Under the pieces are notes generated by a model, which was not told the origin of the DNA, did no database searches, and saw nothing but the letters and a program-made list of their open reading frames with translations. From NCBI GenBank assembly GCA_013151365.1, contig JAADIK010000009.1:15571-27065 (forward strand): a DNA stretch of 11,495 nucleotides, in the 5' to 3' direction. The position numbers and the translations under genes were made by a program. How positions within the stretch are numbered: position 1 is the first letter of the stretch; each line of letters starts with the position of its first letter. Shown here one piece after another: positions 1 to 6,816 of this stretch. Source of the stretch: Deltaproteobacteria bacterium (GTDB lineage: Bacteria > Desulfobacterota > Desulfobulbia > Desulfobulbales > Desulfobulbaceae).

Positions 1-54
1 TGCGTTGGCAACTCGTTGATATCACACCAGGATAATCAACCTCGTTGCCGCCTT

Positions 55-90
55 GCATCTGCACCGTTCTCGAACGCTCACGGATTCAGG
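55..90 (-). repeat. Inverted end fragment of the dispersed TIR element (copy E)
   Basis: Read on the minus strand, this stretch starts with the element terminus CCTGAATCCGT. It matches the first 36 bases of the long copy at 10434-10469 at 33 of 36 positions, including the GTTCGAGAACG core and the GCAGATGC end. It is therefore a second instance of the extra 5' block that the standard copies (1351-1476, 8349-8475) lack. Beyond position 55 towards the window edge the match is lost, and no opposite terminus is visible, so the copy is truncated, diverged, or continues outside the window. Confidence 0.75.
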
Positions 91-442
91 AATAATATAA
101 AAACTCTATCCATTTCCGTTGGTGATGCAAGTAAAATGTATTCTCTAACGCAATCTTAATATACTGCTATTTGTCTCGTAACTCCGACCTGGTATTTATT
201 CATCGTTTTGGTTCTAACAAAATCCGACCCGGGTCCAGTCGCCAATGCTGCGAATTTGTTTATGTGCTGTCCGTTCATCAGGAGGATTCGGTAGTCGCAG
301 ACTCCGGGAGATTGGGCGACAAGACCATTTCCGGTCGGCAACCGAACCCTCCGTTCTGCTCCCTTTCTTGAATCGGCGGCTTCTTTTTTGAGTTCATCAA
401 GTAATGAAGGTAGTATAAAATACCCAGGGCCTCCATTATATT

Positions 443-470
443 TTGTTTCCTGGTCATTATAGTATACAAT
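443..470 (+). promoter_or_regulatory. Candidate sigma-70 promoter for the DUF47-pit unit
   Basis: TTGTTT (443-448) and TACAAT (465-470) are separated by 16 bases. The -10 element matches consensus at 5 of 6 positions and the -35 at 3 of 6. A competing candidate just upstream is TTGAGT (388-393), 17 bases, then TAGTAT (411-416). Either would leave a leader of about 200 bases before the ATG at 674. The assignment rests on pattern matching only. Confidence 0.25.
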
Positions 471-673
471 GGTCCCGTTTTGTTGTTATGTAATAACTTA
501 TTGTTTTATCGTAATTGTTCGCAAGGAAATTGAAAAGCTTGTTGGAATCTATTTAATAATATCAACATGTTGGCTGGAAAGGTTTTCCATGTCTGTTCAC
601 GGTGCCGCGCCTTTGATAATCTATCAACCCGCGGCCTGTTGATGCAGCCGGCAAAAAGCGTGAAACTTTCGTT

Positions 674-1348
674 ATGAAAAATATGATCAGTGACCTGTTT
701 GGCAAGTCCCCGTTTGGTTCTATTGTTGAACATAGCATGAAGGTGCATGAGTGTGTCGAACTGTTGTGGCCGCTGATGGAATCGCTGGTCGACGAAGATT
801 ATGATGAAATTCACAACCTGCATTCAAGAATGGCCCGGCTTGAATATGAGGCCGACCTGATCAAGCATGATATCCGCAGTTTTATCACCAAGCGTTCCCT
901 GCTGCCCGTTGATCGTTCCAACCTGATTAATTTCCTGGCCTGCCAGGAGAGGATGGCCGACCTGGCGCAAGATTTTTCCGTGATCCTGACGCTCAGGAAA
1001 ACCACGGTCAATCCTGATATCCAGGACGGTTTTTTTAACTACCTCAACCAGGTTTTTCAGGTAAGCGGCACGCTTCTCACGGCGGCGGTTGAATTTAAGA
1101 ATCTGGCGGAAACGTCTTTTGCCGGGGCCGAAGGCCGTTCGATTCTCAAGTTAATTGAAGGTCTGGGGGCGGAAGAATGGAAGGCGGACAAGATGTCCCG
1201 CAAACTGTCCCGGACCATTTATGCCCTGGAGGGCAGGGAAAGCATTCTTAATATTCTCTTTTATGAAAAGATGGTGATCATGCTCGGCAGCATTGCCAAC
1301 CAGGCGGAAAACAGCGGCGATTATCTGCGGGTGATGATTCAAAAGTGA
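674..1348 (+). CDS. DUF47 / PhoU-like phosphate transport accessory protein
   Basis: The 224-residue, mostly helical protein belongs to the DUF47 (TIGR00153, PhoU_div) family of PhoU-like cytoplasmic proteins encoded beside PiT permeases. They are thought to modulate permease activity and may bind metal. Visible family marks are the N-terminal FGKSPFGSIVEHSMKVHECV (residues 9-28), the acidic ARLEYEADLIKHDIR helix (49-63), and LPVDRSNLINFLACQERMADLAQD (77-100), matching the family pattern LPVDR..L..LL..QE.IAD. Length is typical. The ATG at 674 has no strong Shine-Dalgarno; an alternative ATG at 683 would remove three residues. The PiT gene follows after 256 bases on the same strand, so co-transcription is likely, although a 126-base repeat element sits in the gap, 2 bases after this stop codon. 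Family assignment is confident; a regulatory role is inferred. Confidence 0.9.
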   Translation: MKNMISDLFGKSPFGSIVEHSMKVHECVELLWPLMESLVDEDYDEIHNLHSRMARLEYEADLIKHDIRSFITKRSLLPVDRSNLINFLACQERMADLAQDFSVILTLRKTTVNPDIQDGFFNYLNQVFQVSGTLLTAAVEFKNLAETSFAGAEGRSILKLIEGLGAEEWKADKMSRKLSRTIYALEGRESILNILFYEKMVIMLGSIANQAENSGDYLRVMIQK

Positions 1349-1350
1349 GA

Positions 1351-1476
1351 CCTGAATCCGTTATCGGGCGCCCCGCAGGGCGGCGCGGTGATGATCAGGA
1401 AATGTGTTTATTCGTCAATAACACAATAAATTCCACATATTGCATGGAGCATCCCTCAAGCCGTCACGGATCCGGG
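1351..1476 (+). repeat. Dispersed TIR element, standard copy A (MITE/REP-like)
   Basis: This 126-base element begins with CCTGAATCCGT and ends with ACGGATCCGGG, an imperfect inverted repeat of that start. Inside are a GC-rich hairpin block (GCGCCCCGCAGGGCGGCGC, 1369-1387), an AT-rich middle with TTTATTCGTCAATAA, and the segment CTCAAGCCGTCACGG before the right end. It aligns over its full length with 8349-8475, at roughly 85% identity by eye. It starts two bases after the DUF47 stop codon. No target duplication is obvious. No transposase is encoded, so it would need an enzyme supplied elsewhere. Confidence 0.85.
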
Positions 1477-1546
1477 TTTTTTGTTTATGGTCGGTGTCAT
1501 GGCAAGTGACAAATGTAAGGCGCAGATTCCGGGAGATCGGAAGATA

Positions 1547-1591
1547 GCGAGCTTGCGAGACTTTTGAAAAAACCGTTTACGAATGGGCACC
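1547..1591 (+). repeat. Second repeat family, short form
   Basis: The stretch GCGAGCTTGCGAGACTT followed by a short A-rich spacer, CCGTTTACG and GGGCAC resembles 7732-7796, which reads GCGGGCTCGCGA, CGCGAGACTT, then a hairpin insertion, then CCGTTTCCGGGCA and GGCAC. The order of blocks is the same but spacing differs. It lies just upstream of the PiT start codon. Similarity is short and gapped, so common origin is suggestive only. Confidence 0.4.
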
Positions 1592-1604
1592 ATTTATCAG
1601 GATC

Positions 1605-2921
1605 ATGTCTGAAATGAATATTTATATCATAGGATTAGCTGCAATGCTCGGGCTCTATATGGCCTGGAATATCGGCGCCAACGATGTGGCTAATTCCATG
1701 GCCGACGCAGTCGGCTCCCGTTCTATTTCTATTCGTAATGCTATCATTGCCGCCGGAATCTGCGAATTTGCCGGGGCGGTCCTGGTTGGAGCTCATGTAG
1801 CCAACACGGTACGCAAGGGGATTGTCAACCCGGCCGCTCTCGTCTCGATACCCGGGATTTCCACCCAGGATGCGGCTGTGATCCTGGTGATCGGCATGTC
1901 GGCGGCCCTGCTCGCTGCGGCTTTCTGGCTTAACTTGTCGACTTATCTAGGTATGCCGGTGTCCACGACCCACTCCATTGTCGGCGCCATTGCCGGCTTT
2001 GGTGTCGTTGCCGCGGGCTGGGAGGCGGTGAACTGGATGGAGATGGGGCAGATTGTCTCCTCCTGGGTTATTTCACCCCTTGCCGGAGGAATCCTGTCTT
2101 ATTTGATTTTTCGTTACATCAGTACGGCAATCCTTGGTCAAGACAAGCCGGCCAGGGCGGCGATCAGCCATATCCCCTATATCGTATTTCTGATGACCGC
2201 GGTTGTCCTGCTGGCTACTATTTACAAAGGACTGCAGAATGTAATCGGCCGGATAGATTTGTTGTCGGGCAGCAGAGGCATCTGGATATCCCTGGCCGGC
2301 GCGACCTTGGCCGCGGTTGTTTCACGGTTTTTGATCGGCGCCAGACTGCACGGCAAGGAGAATGACCCTCTCGGCAAGCAGTTGGCGGCCGTTGAGAGGA
2401 TGTTTGTCCCGATCGTGGTCGTCAGTTCATGCTCGGTTGCCTTTGCCCACGGCGCCAATGATGTTGCCAATGCGGTCGGCCCCATGGCCGCGATTGTCAA
2501 TGTCCTGCACACCGGCTCGATTAATATGAAGGTGCCGGTACCGTTCTGGATTCTGGCCCTTGGCGGCGCGGGGATCGTCCTTGGTCTGTCGACCTACGGT
2601 TACCGGGTTATGATGACCGTGGGCATGAAAATTACCGAGATCACCCCCTCACGGGGGGTCGCCGCCGATCTTGCCACAACGACGACCGTCCTGGTTTGCA
2701 GCCGTTTATCACTACCGGTTTCCACCACGCACACCCTGGTCGGCGCGATTCTCGGTATTGGCCTGGCCCGGGGACTCGGGGGTATTGACCGGCGCGTGGT
2801 GGTCTCAATTTTCGGTTCATGGCTTTTTACCGTGCCGGCTGCCGCCATCATGTCGATCATTTTTTATCTCATCGGCAATGCCTTGTTTTTTGACACCCTG
2901 AATCATTTGATTGCCTCCTGA
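1605..2921 (+). CDS. pit: PiT family inorganic phosphate permease
   Basis: This 438-residue integral membrane protein is a low-affinity inorganic phosphate transporter of the PiT (PHO4) family, which imports phosphate (as metal-phosphate in bacterial Pit) with protons or sodium. The duplicated family signature is clear: GANDVAN occurs at residues 24-30 and 283-289, and PVSTTH followed by VGAI occurs at 118-129 and 371-382. About ten to twelve hydrophobic segments are visible, with a hydrophilic central loop near 246-264. The length fits bacterial members. The start is uncertain: AGGA at 1599-1602 is only 2 bases from the ATG at 1605 but 11 from an in-frame ATG at 1614, so the protein may begin at MNIYIIG. 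It follows the DUF47 gene on the same strand and probably works with it. A strong bidirectional terminator ends the unit about 250 bases downstream. Confidence 0.95.
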   Translation: MSEMNIYIIGLAAMLGLYMAWNIGANDVANSMADAVGSRSISIRNAIIAAGICEFAGAVLVGAHVANTVRKGIVNPAALVSIPGISTQDAAVILVIGMSAALLAAAFWLNLSTYLGMPVSTTHSIVGAIAGFGVVAAGWEAVNWMEMGQIVSSWVISPLAGGILSYLIFRYISTAILGQDKPARAAISHIPYIVFLMTAVVLLATIYKGLQNVIGRIDLLSGSRGIWISLAGATLAAVVSRFLIGARLHGKENDPLGKQLAAVERMFVPIVVVSSCSVAFAHGANDVANAVGPMAAIVNVLHTGSINMKVPVPFWILALGGAGIVLGLSTYGYRVMMTVGMKITEITPSRGVAADLATTTTVLVCSRLSLPVSTTHTLVGAILGIGLARGLGGIDRRVVVSIFGSWLFTVPAAAIMSIIFYLIGNALFFDTLNHLIAS

Positions 2922-3005
2922 TCCTTTTCTTTGAGACCGGTATTTATTTTTCTCGACAGAGTCTGTCCTCTTGAGGGTGGTTGATTCCCGGTTTGGTTTG
3001 CCTCT

Positions 3006-3041
3006 AAACGGCGCAGGTATATGTTGTATGACCTGCCGTTT
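3006..3041 (+). other. Bulged hairpin downstream of pit
   Basis: AAACGG (3006-3011) pairs with CCGTTT (3036-3041), and CAGGT (3014-3018) pairs with ACCTG (3031-3035), giving an 11-pair stem with a two-base bulge and a 12-base loop. No T-run follows, so it is not a classical terminator. It could protect or process the pit mRNA 3' end, or be chance. Confidence 0.35.
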
Positions 3042-3172
3042 CATCCGGGAACGGTCCTGTTCCTCTGCCCCGGAGTCTGCGGTGCGGTTATCTTGCCTGC
3101 CCTAAAAGGCATCTTGTTCCCGGACTGACGACCGTTAGGCCATCCCGTTAATCCCGGGATCCGGCTTTAGGC

Positions 3173-3214
3173 AACAAAAAAAGGCCGCCCTTTAAGGGGG
3201 GGCCTTTTTTTGTT
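3173..3214. terminator. Bidirectional intrinsic terminator between pit and the cytochrome gene
   Basis: A GC-rich stem (GGCCGCCC at 3183-3190 against GGGGGGCC at 3197-3204, one mismatch) is flanked by A7 on the left and T7 on the right; the A and T runs extend the pairing out to AAC/GTT. Because the structure is near-symmetric, it gives a hairpin plus U-tract on either strand. It sits 22 bases after the stop codon of the minus-strand cytochrome gene and about 250 bases after pit, as expected for converging transcription units. Confidence 0.9.
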
Positions 3215-3236
3215 CAACTATTTTTTTATACTGCTG

Positions 3237-3641
3237 CTATTTTTTTGCAGGTTTTGAGTGGCAGGTTCTGCAGTGGGTGAGAGTCCTGTTGCCGGTCTTC
3301 CGATGGCAACCCTTGCAGCGGGCATGAGCGACATCTCTGAAACCGCTCAGGTTTTCAGGCATACTGGCGGCTTTCTTGTTATGACAGACCACGCATTTCT
3401 GTATTTTCATGCCTTTGAAATAGGGAATCTGTTTGCCGGCGGCGTTTTGGGAATGATGACATACTCCGCACTTCAGGCGTGACTGATGCTCGGCATGAGG
3501 AAAGTATGCCGGCTTCTTGGCCCTTGCAGTCTTCAGAACGATATTCGCCGGTCCGGTATTTACCGCCGCCGTGCTGATACCTGCCAGGCCTACGACGCAC
3601 AGAAATGCCATTGCCACGCCATAGATAAATGCTTTTCTCAT
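3237..3641 (-). CDS. Exported tetraheme cytochrome c, c3 type
   Basis: The 134-residue protein has an N-terminal signal peptide (basic MRK, hydrophobic core to about residue 20, probable cleavage near STAA at 23-26) and four heme attachment motifs: CGVCH (58-62), CVVCH (83-87), CKGCH (109-113) and CRTCH (124-128). The FPHAEH motif (47-52), the CHH at heme 1 (61-63) and H106 in DVAHARCKGCH match the axial histidines of class III cytochrome c3, so bis-histidine hemes are expected. Heme 2 has a CX2CH spacing where many classical c3 proteins have CX4CH. It should be a periplasmic low-potential electron carrier. The ATG at 3641 is chosen because AAGGAGAGGA (3645-3654) lies directly before it and the signal peptide then begins correctly; an in-frame ATG at 3701 would add 20 unlikely residues. 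The heme lyase genes ccsB and resB lie immediately upstream on the same strand. Confidence 0.9.
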   Translation of the reverse strand: MRKAFIYGVAMAFLCVVGLAGISTAAVNTGPANIVLKTARAKKPAYFPHAEHQSRLKCGVCHHSQNAAGKQIPYFKGMKIQKCVVCHNKKAASMPENLSGFRDVAHARCKGCHRKTGNRTLTHCRTCHSKPAKK

Positions 3642-3704
3642 TGCTCCTCTCCTTGTAATAAATTTGTTTACAGCGGAGACCGAACCAAGCTGAATTGTCA
3701 TTTA

Positions 3705-3771
3705 CCAGGGTCCGTTCTCGGGCGCCCCGCCGGAGGGCGGCGCGGTGAAGACAAACCGTCACGGATTCAGG
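3705..3771 (+). repeat. Dispersed TIR element, internally deleted copy D
   Basis: This roughly 67-base copy keeps the left GC-rich block (CGTTCTCGGGCGCCCCGC, then GGAGGGCGGCGCGGTGAAGAC) and the right end CCGTCACGGATTCAGG but lacks the AT-rich middle of the standard copies. The left terminus is degenerate (CCAGGGTCCGT). It has a three-base insertion in the hairpin loop region relative to copies A and B. It lies between the stop codon of ccsB (7 bases away) and the start of the cytochrome gene, so it would be transcribed antisense to its plus-strand orientation if ccsB and the cytochrome share a message. Confidence 0.75.
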
Positions 3772-3778
3772 TCAATGG

Positions 3779-4630
3779 TTATTGGGAGCCGTAACTGTGC
3801 AGGCCGGACAGTAAATAGTTGACTCCGAAGTAGGTGAAGAAAACCGCAAAAAAGCCGATAATGGCAAGCCAGGCGATCCGGCTGCCTCGCCAGCCGCGGG
3901 TAAAGCGGGCATGCAGGGTCGAGGCATAGATGAACCAGGTAATGATCGACCAGGTTTCCTTGGGATCCCAGCTCCAGTACGTTCCCCACGCCTCGTTGGC
4001 CCAGACCGCTCCGCTGATGATGCCCGCGGACAACCAGAGGAAACCGAAAACTATGGTTCGATGAGTCAGGTGATCGATGAACTGCAGGTCCGGCAATGAT
4101 CCGGTCAAGGTGTCCGGAGGTAGATTCTTGTTGATCGCCGATTTTTTCAGCAGGTACATGACTCCCAGGCCGGCCGCCACGGCAAAGGCGCTGTAGCCGA
4201 TAAAGCAGGTAATGACATGGGCGATGAGCCAGTTGGACTGCAGGGCCGGGTTCAGTGGTTCGATCTGCTGGCTCATTCCCTTGGCCAGAGAGGCATAGGC
4301 CATGGCCACAAAGGCGATCGGGACGACAAAGGCGCCGATGACCCTGTTTTTGACCTTGAACTCCAGGATGATGTAAAAGAGGATGGTGGCCCAGGAAAAG
4401 AAAACCAGCGATTCGTACATGTTGGTCAAAGGCGCATGGCCGATGCCCTGCTGGTACGATTCATACCAGCGCAGTCCCAGGGCTACGGTCTGGACCAGGA
4501 AACCAAAGATGGTTACCGTGATGGCATAGGGGCCTATCTTTTTATTTTTAAAGATCAGGAGTGCCGTGTACAAGGCCGAAGACAACAGGTATGCCAGAGT
4601 TGCAATGCCAAAGAGTTGCGAACTGTTCAT
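3779..4630 (-). CDS. ccsB: System II cytochrome c biogenesis protein CcsB (CcsA/ResC type)
   Basis: The 283-residue polytopic membrane protein belongs to the heme-handling CcmC/CcsA/ResC family. The tryptophan-rich WWD motif is present as WGTYWSWDPKETW (residues 215-227), preceded by VWANEA. Family-typical residues include GHAPLTNMYESL (64-75), a histidine in NWLIAHVITC (133-142) and TLHARFTRGWRG (238-249), supplying candidate external and transmembrane heme-ligand histidines. About eight hydrophobic helices are visible. With ResB it forms the System II heme exporter and synthetase, which ligates heme to CXXCH motifs outside the cytoplasmic membrane. An in-frame stop a few codons upstream leaves the ATG at 4630 as the first start; its ribosome binding site is weak. 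It lies 79 bases after resB and before the tetraheme cytochrome, suggesting one operon. In this group the CcsA-like partner is usually labelled CcsB; naming varies. Confidence 0.93.
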   Translation of the reverse strand: MNSSQLFGIATLAYLLSSALYTALLIFKNKKIGPYAITVTIFGFLVQTVALGLRWYESYQQGIGHAPLTNMYESLVFFSWATILFYIILEFKVKNRVIGAFVVPIAFVAMAYASLAKGMSQQIEPLNPALQSNWLIAHVITCFIGYSAFAVAAGLGVMYLLKKSAINKNLPPDTLTGSLPDLQFIDHLTHRTIVFGFLWLSAGIISGAVWANEAWGTYWSWDPKETWSIITWFIYASTLHARFTRGWRGSRIAWLAIIGFFAVFFTYFGVNYLLSGLHSYGSQ

Positions 4631-4709
4631 GGGTTTTGTCCGTTAAGGGTTTAGTCCGTTGTATATGATGGCGGATCGAGCGAAGGTGCCGGTAATGAGA
4701 ATGTTCTGT

Positions 4710-6074
4710 TCAGCCGGCAAGTCCTTTTATTTTGTCGATGAAGGCCGTAAATGTCTTCTCAAATCCTAACTTATTCTTGTTGGCACTGCCAGCGAAAAGT
4801 ACCGAGACCTGGCCCTCTTTCTCGCTGACAAAGGCCCATATCTTGCGATGTGACATGAAAAAGGCCACCAGCAGTCCGATCAGCATGAGAGCGCAGCCGA
4901 GGTACACCAGCCAGACCCCCGGATCTTTCGAGACCTGCAGGCCGGTGGCGTACAATTGTTTCGCCTTGAAGAGAAAATCGCCGGAAGGCCGCTTGATAAC
5001 TGCCTCACGGTTCGGCTCTATCCAGAATTCCGACGGCGCGCCCTGGTTGTCCGTGAACCAGACCTTGATTCGTTGGACGATCTGTCCCCGGTTCTGCATG
5101 TTGATGATGCCGAAGCTCGCCCCGCCTTTTTTCCAGACGATCTGTTCACGCGCGGGAATAACGTCCTTTTTCTCGACCCCGGTTTTTTTGTTTTTCACCC
5201 GGACGATAAAGCTCGGATACGGCTGGTAGCTGGCCTGGTAAAAGGTGATTCCCTTGTATCTCAAGGGATGATTTACCTCTATATCACGCTGGAGGACGAC
5301 TTTGCCGTGATCAATAACAGTCAGTTTGGCCCGGTAATCCTTGGGCATGCCGTTTGAATAATATTCTATGTCAAAGTGGTCGCAACGGACGGTGAAGCCG
5401 AGTGGGATTTCCCTCCCGTTTTGAGAGGAATAAACAAAGTTTGTTGCCTTGCCCTCGGGCAGCATGACGCTTCCCTTGAAGGCGAAGTTCGGGGCATGAA
5501 AAAATTTCCGGGCAAAGGTCGGCGAGCCGATAATCGCCCCGACGAGGATGATCAGGATGCTGCTGTGCACCAGATATACGCCGAATCTTGTCCAGGCGCC
5601 TTTCTGGGCGAAAAACAGGGTGCCGCCGTCCTTATCTCTTTTCGCCGCCTTCCATCCCTGGCGGGCGAAATATGAAGTGGTCTTTGCCACCGCTTCGCCC
5701 ATGGAGGTGCCGGGCAGAGGGATGATTTCTCTCTGGCCCATCTTTTCCAGTTTGGCCGGGTTGGTTTTGAGATTATCCTGGGTTACCAGCCGCCAGACAT
5801 GGGGGATTCGTTCCAGGCTGCAGACGATCAGGTTCAGGCTGAACAGGAGCAGCAGGCCTATAAACCACCATGAATTGTACATGTCGGGCACGCCCAGCGT
5901 CTGCATGAATCTCGCCAGGGGAGCCCCGTACAGCCTGATATAAAATTCAGGGGGATTGTTCTGGGGAACAATCGTGCCGATAATGGAGGTGGTGGCCAGG
6001 GTAAAGAGCAGGAACAGGGCCAGCTTGACCGAGGAAAACAGAGACCAGAAGGCATTCTTATTTTGTGTTGACAT
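4710..6074 (-). CDS. resB: ResB family System II cytochrome c biogenesis protein
   Basis: The 454-residue protein fits the ResB/Ccs1 family, the partner of CcsA-type proteins that presents reduced apocytochrome for heme attachment. Hydrophobic segments are seen near residues 17-36, 69-86, 166-184 and 386-407, with a large extracytoplasmic domain between the third and fourth. H170 in YLVHSSILIILVGAI matches the conserved membrane histidine, and VNHPLRYKGITFYQASY (268-284) is the family signature. DPGVWLVYLGCALMLIG (384-400) followed by SHRKIW is the typical last helix. Length is normal for the shorter bacterial ResB proteins. The start at 6074 lacks a clear Shine-Dalgarno. It is first in the minus-strand block resB-ccsB-cytochrome. 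No thioredoxin-like ResA/CcsX gene is visible nearby. Confidence 0.93.
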   Translation of the reverse strand: MSTQNKNAFWSLFSSVKLALFLLFTLATTSIIGTIVPQNNPPEFYIRLYGAPLARFMQTLGVPDMYNSWWFIGLLLLFSLNLIVCSLERIPHVWRLVTQDNLKTNPAKLEKMGQREIIPLPGTSMGEAVAKTTSYFARQGWKAAKRDKDGGTLFFAQKGAWTRFGVYLVHSSILIILVGAIIGSPTFARKFFHAPNFAFKGSVMLPEGKATNFVYSSQNGREIPLGFTVRCDHFDIEYYSNGMPKDYRAKLTVIDHGKVVLQRDIEVNHPLRYKGITFYQASYQPYPSFIVRVKNKKTGVEKKDVIPAREQIVWKKGGASFGIINMQNRGQIVQRIKVWFTDNQGAPSEFWIEPNREAVIKRPSGDFLFKAKQLYATGLQVSKDPGVWLVYLGCALMLIGLLVAFFMSHRKIWAFVSEKEGQVSVLFAGSANKNKLGFEKTFTAFIDKIKGLAG

Positions 6075-6156
6075 TGAGCAAGGTAAATCAGTCGGTTAGG
6101 GTTGCCAATTAATTGAATGGAGATATGTTAAGATAAATTATGCTTTATGAGGCGTT

Positions 6157-6185
6157 GTGCTACCATGTGTGGCATGGGCTGTCAA
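6157..6185 (-). promoter_or_regulatory. Candidate promoter for resB-ccsB
   Basis: On the minus strand a perfect TTGACA (6185-6180) is followed after 17 bases by TAGCAC (6162-6157), a weak -10. The spacer contains the inverted repeat CCATG (6163-6167) / CATGG (6173-6177), which could be an operator. The transcript would start about 75 bases before the resB ATG. The poor -10 makes this tentative; CATAAT further downstream is another possible -10 without a good -35. Confidence 0.25.
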
Positions 6186-6341
6186 CAGGAAAGAGTCTTA
6201 TCCTTCCTCCCGAGGGCGACAAATTCAGGCTCGGCGGCAAATGCCCCGATTCTTTTTTCATCTTTGGAGCCCCCTTTTTCCCGAGTGTCATGTTCGGTCG
6301 ATATCGCTTTTTCCTTCTTATTTTGTTTTCGTGAAAACAAC

Positions 6342-6371
6342 TTGCAATTATCTTCGTTTCAAGATTATAAT
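6342..6371 (+). promoter_or_regulatory. Sigma-70 promoter of rpmB
   Basis: TTGCAA (6342-6347) and a perfect TATAAT (6366-6371) are separated by 18 bases. Transcription would start near 6378, giving a leader of about 45 bases. A strong ribosome binding site, GGAAGGAGA (6405-6413), then stands 9 bases before the rpmB ATG. Arrangement and match are what is expected for a well-expressed ribosomal protein gene. Confidence 0.65.
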
Positions 6372-6422
6372 ATGTGATTCAGTAAATCTCAAAAGTAATC
6401 CCTTGGAAGGAGAAAATATATT

Positions 6423-6617
6423 ATGGCCCGTATATGTGAGATTTGTGGGAAAAAACCGGCTACCGGGAATAACGTCAGTCATGCCCATAACAAGAACCGC
6501 CGCCGCTGGCTGCCCAACCTGCAGAAGGTCCGCACCGTAACCGACAGCGGGCGTACGGTACGAATCAATGCCTGTACCCGTTGCATCCGCTCGGGTGCCA
6601 TTGTGAAACCGGCCTGA
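6423..6617 (+). CDS. rpmB: 50S ribosomal protein L28, zinc-binding form
   Basis: The 64-residue basic protein is bL28, a component of the large ribosomal subunit. It starts MARICEICGKKPATGNNVSHAHNKNRRRW, the usual L28 beginning, with NVSHAHNK as signature. Two CXXC pairs, C5/C8 and C51/C54, show the C+ form that binds a structural zinc ion; many genomes carry a cysteine-free paralogue for zinc shortage, which is not in this window. The start is fixed by GGAAGGAGA 9 bases upstream. It appears to be a single-gene unit with its own promoter. A run of seven T residues follows the stop codon directly, but no convincing hairpin precedes it. Confidence 0.97.
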   Translation: MARICEICGKKPATGNNVSHAHNKNRRRWLPNLQKVRTVTDSGRTVRINACTRCIRSGAIVKPA

Positions 6618-6725
6618 TTTTTTTGTCTTTATCGTTGTCGTCCCCTCCGTGTGCTCAGTGAGATCTTTATCTTCGTTGTGCTTGTTGATTTTTGATTTCT
6701 CCGGTTTCCCGCCCCTTTTCTTTTA

Positions 6726-6744
6726 TTTCCCCCGGCAGGGGAAA
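6726..6744 (+). other. Perfect 7-bp hairpin in the pth leader
   Basis: TTTCCCC (6726-6732) pairs perfectly with GGGGAAA (6738-6744) around the loop CGGCA. It lies in the 199-base gap between rpmB and pth, about 70 bases before the pth start. There is no T-run after it on the plus strand, so termination is not implied; it may be an mRNA leader structure or a remnant terminator for rpmB. Confidence 0.35.
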
Positions 6745-6816
6745 GTTATTGTCGAGAGAGTGGCGGGACCTCGTCTCCGCCTCGATTATGAACCGCGCAT
6801 AACGGATGGGTGAAAC

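Larger units (their letters stand above)
1..673. other. Non-coding stretch upstream of the DUF47 gene
   Basis: No convincing gene is seen in these 673 bases. Positions 7-20 and 35-49 form an imperfect inverted repeat (GGCAACTCGTTGAT against ATCAACCTCGTTGCC), next to the element fragment at 55-90. The rest is moderately AT-rich with short open frames of about 60 codons on both strands (for example 171-371 plus and 156-469 minus) that resemble no family I recognise and lack ribosome binding sites. Candidate promoter sequence for the downstream gene lies around 388-470. I saw no match to a PhoB box, although one might be expected ahead of phosphate transport genes. Confidence 0.5.
2922..3236. 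other. Intergenic region between convergent pit and cytochrome genes
   Basis: These 315 bases between two converging genes contain no plausible gene. They hold a bulged hairpin at 3006-3041 and the bidirectional terminator at 3173-3214; the remainder shows no recognised signal. Confidence 0.6.
6075..6422. other. Divergent promoter region between resB and rpmB
   Basis: These 348 bases separate two divergently read units and should hold both promoters; candidates are listed separately (6157-6185 minus, 6342-6371 plus). Open frames of 64 to 127 codons on the plus strand here lack ribosome binding sites and family resemblance, and the longest runs out of frame into rpmB, so none is annotated. 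Confidence 0.55.

Noticed and set aside
3642..3701. Twenty-residue N-terminal extension of the cytochrome from an upstream ATG
   Set aside because: The ATG at 3641 has AAGGAGAGGA directly before it and begins a normal signal peptide; the extension would bury that ribosome binding site inside the coding region.
6140..6540. Plus-strand open frames of 64 to 127 codons between resB and rpmB, one running into rpmB in another frame
   Set aside because: No ribosome binding site, no family resemblance, and they cover the promoter and Shine-Dalgarno of rpmB, which explain the region better.
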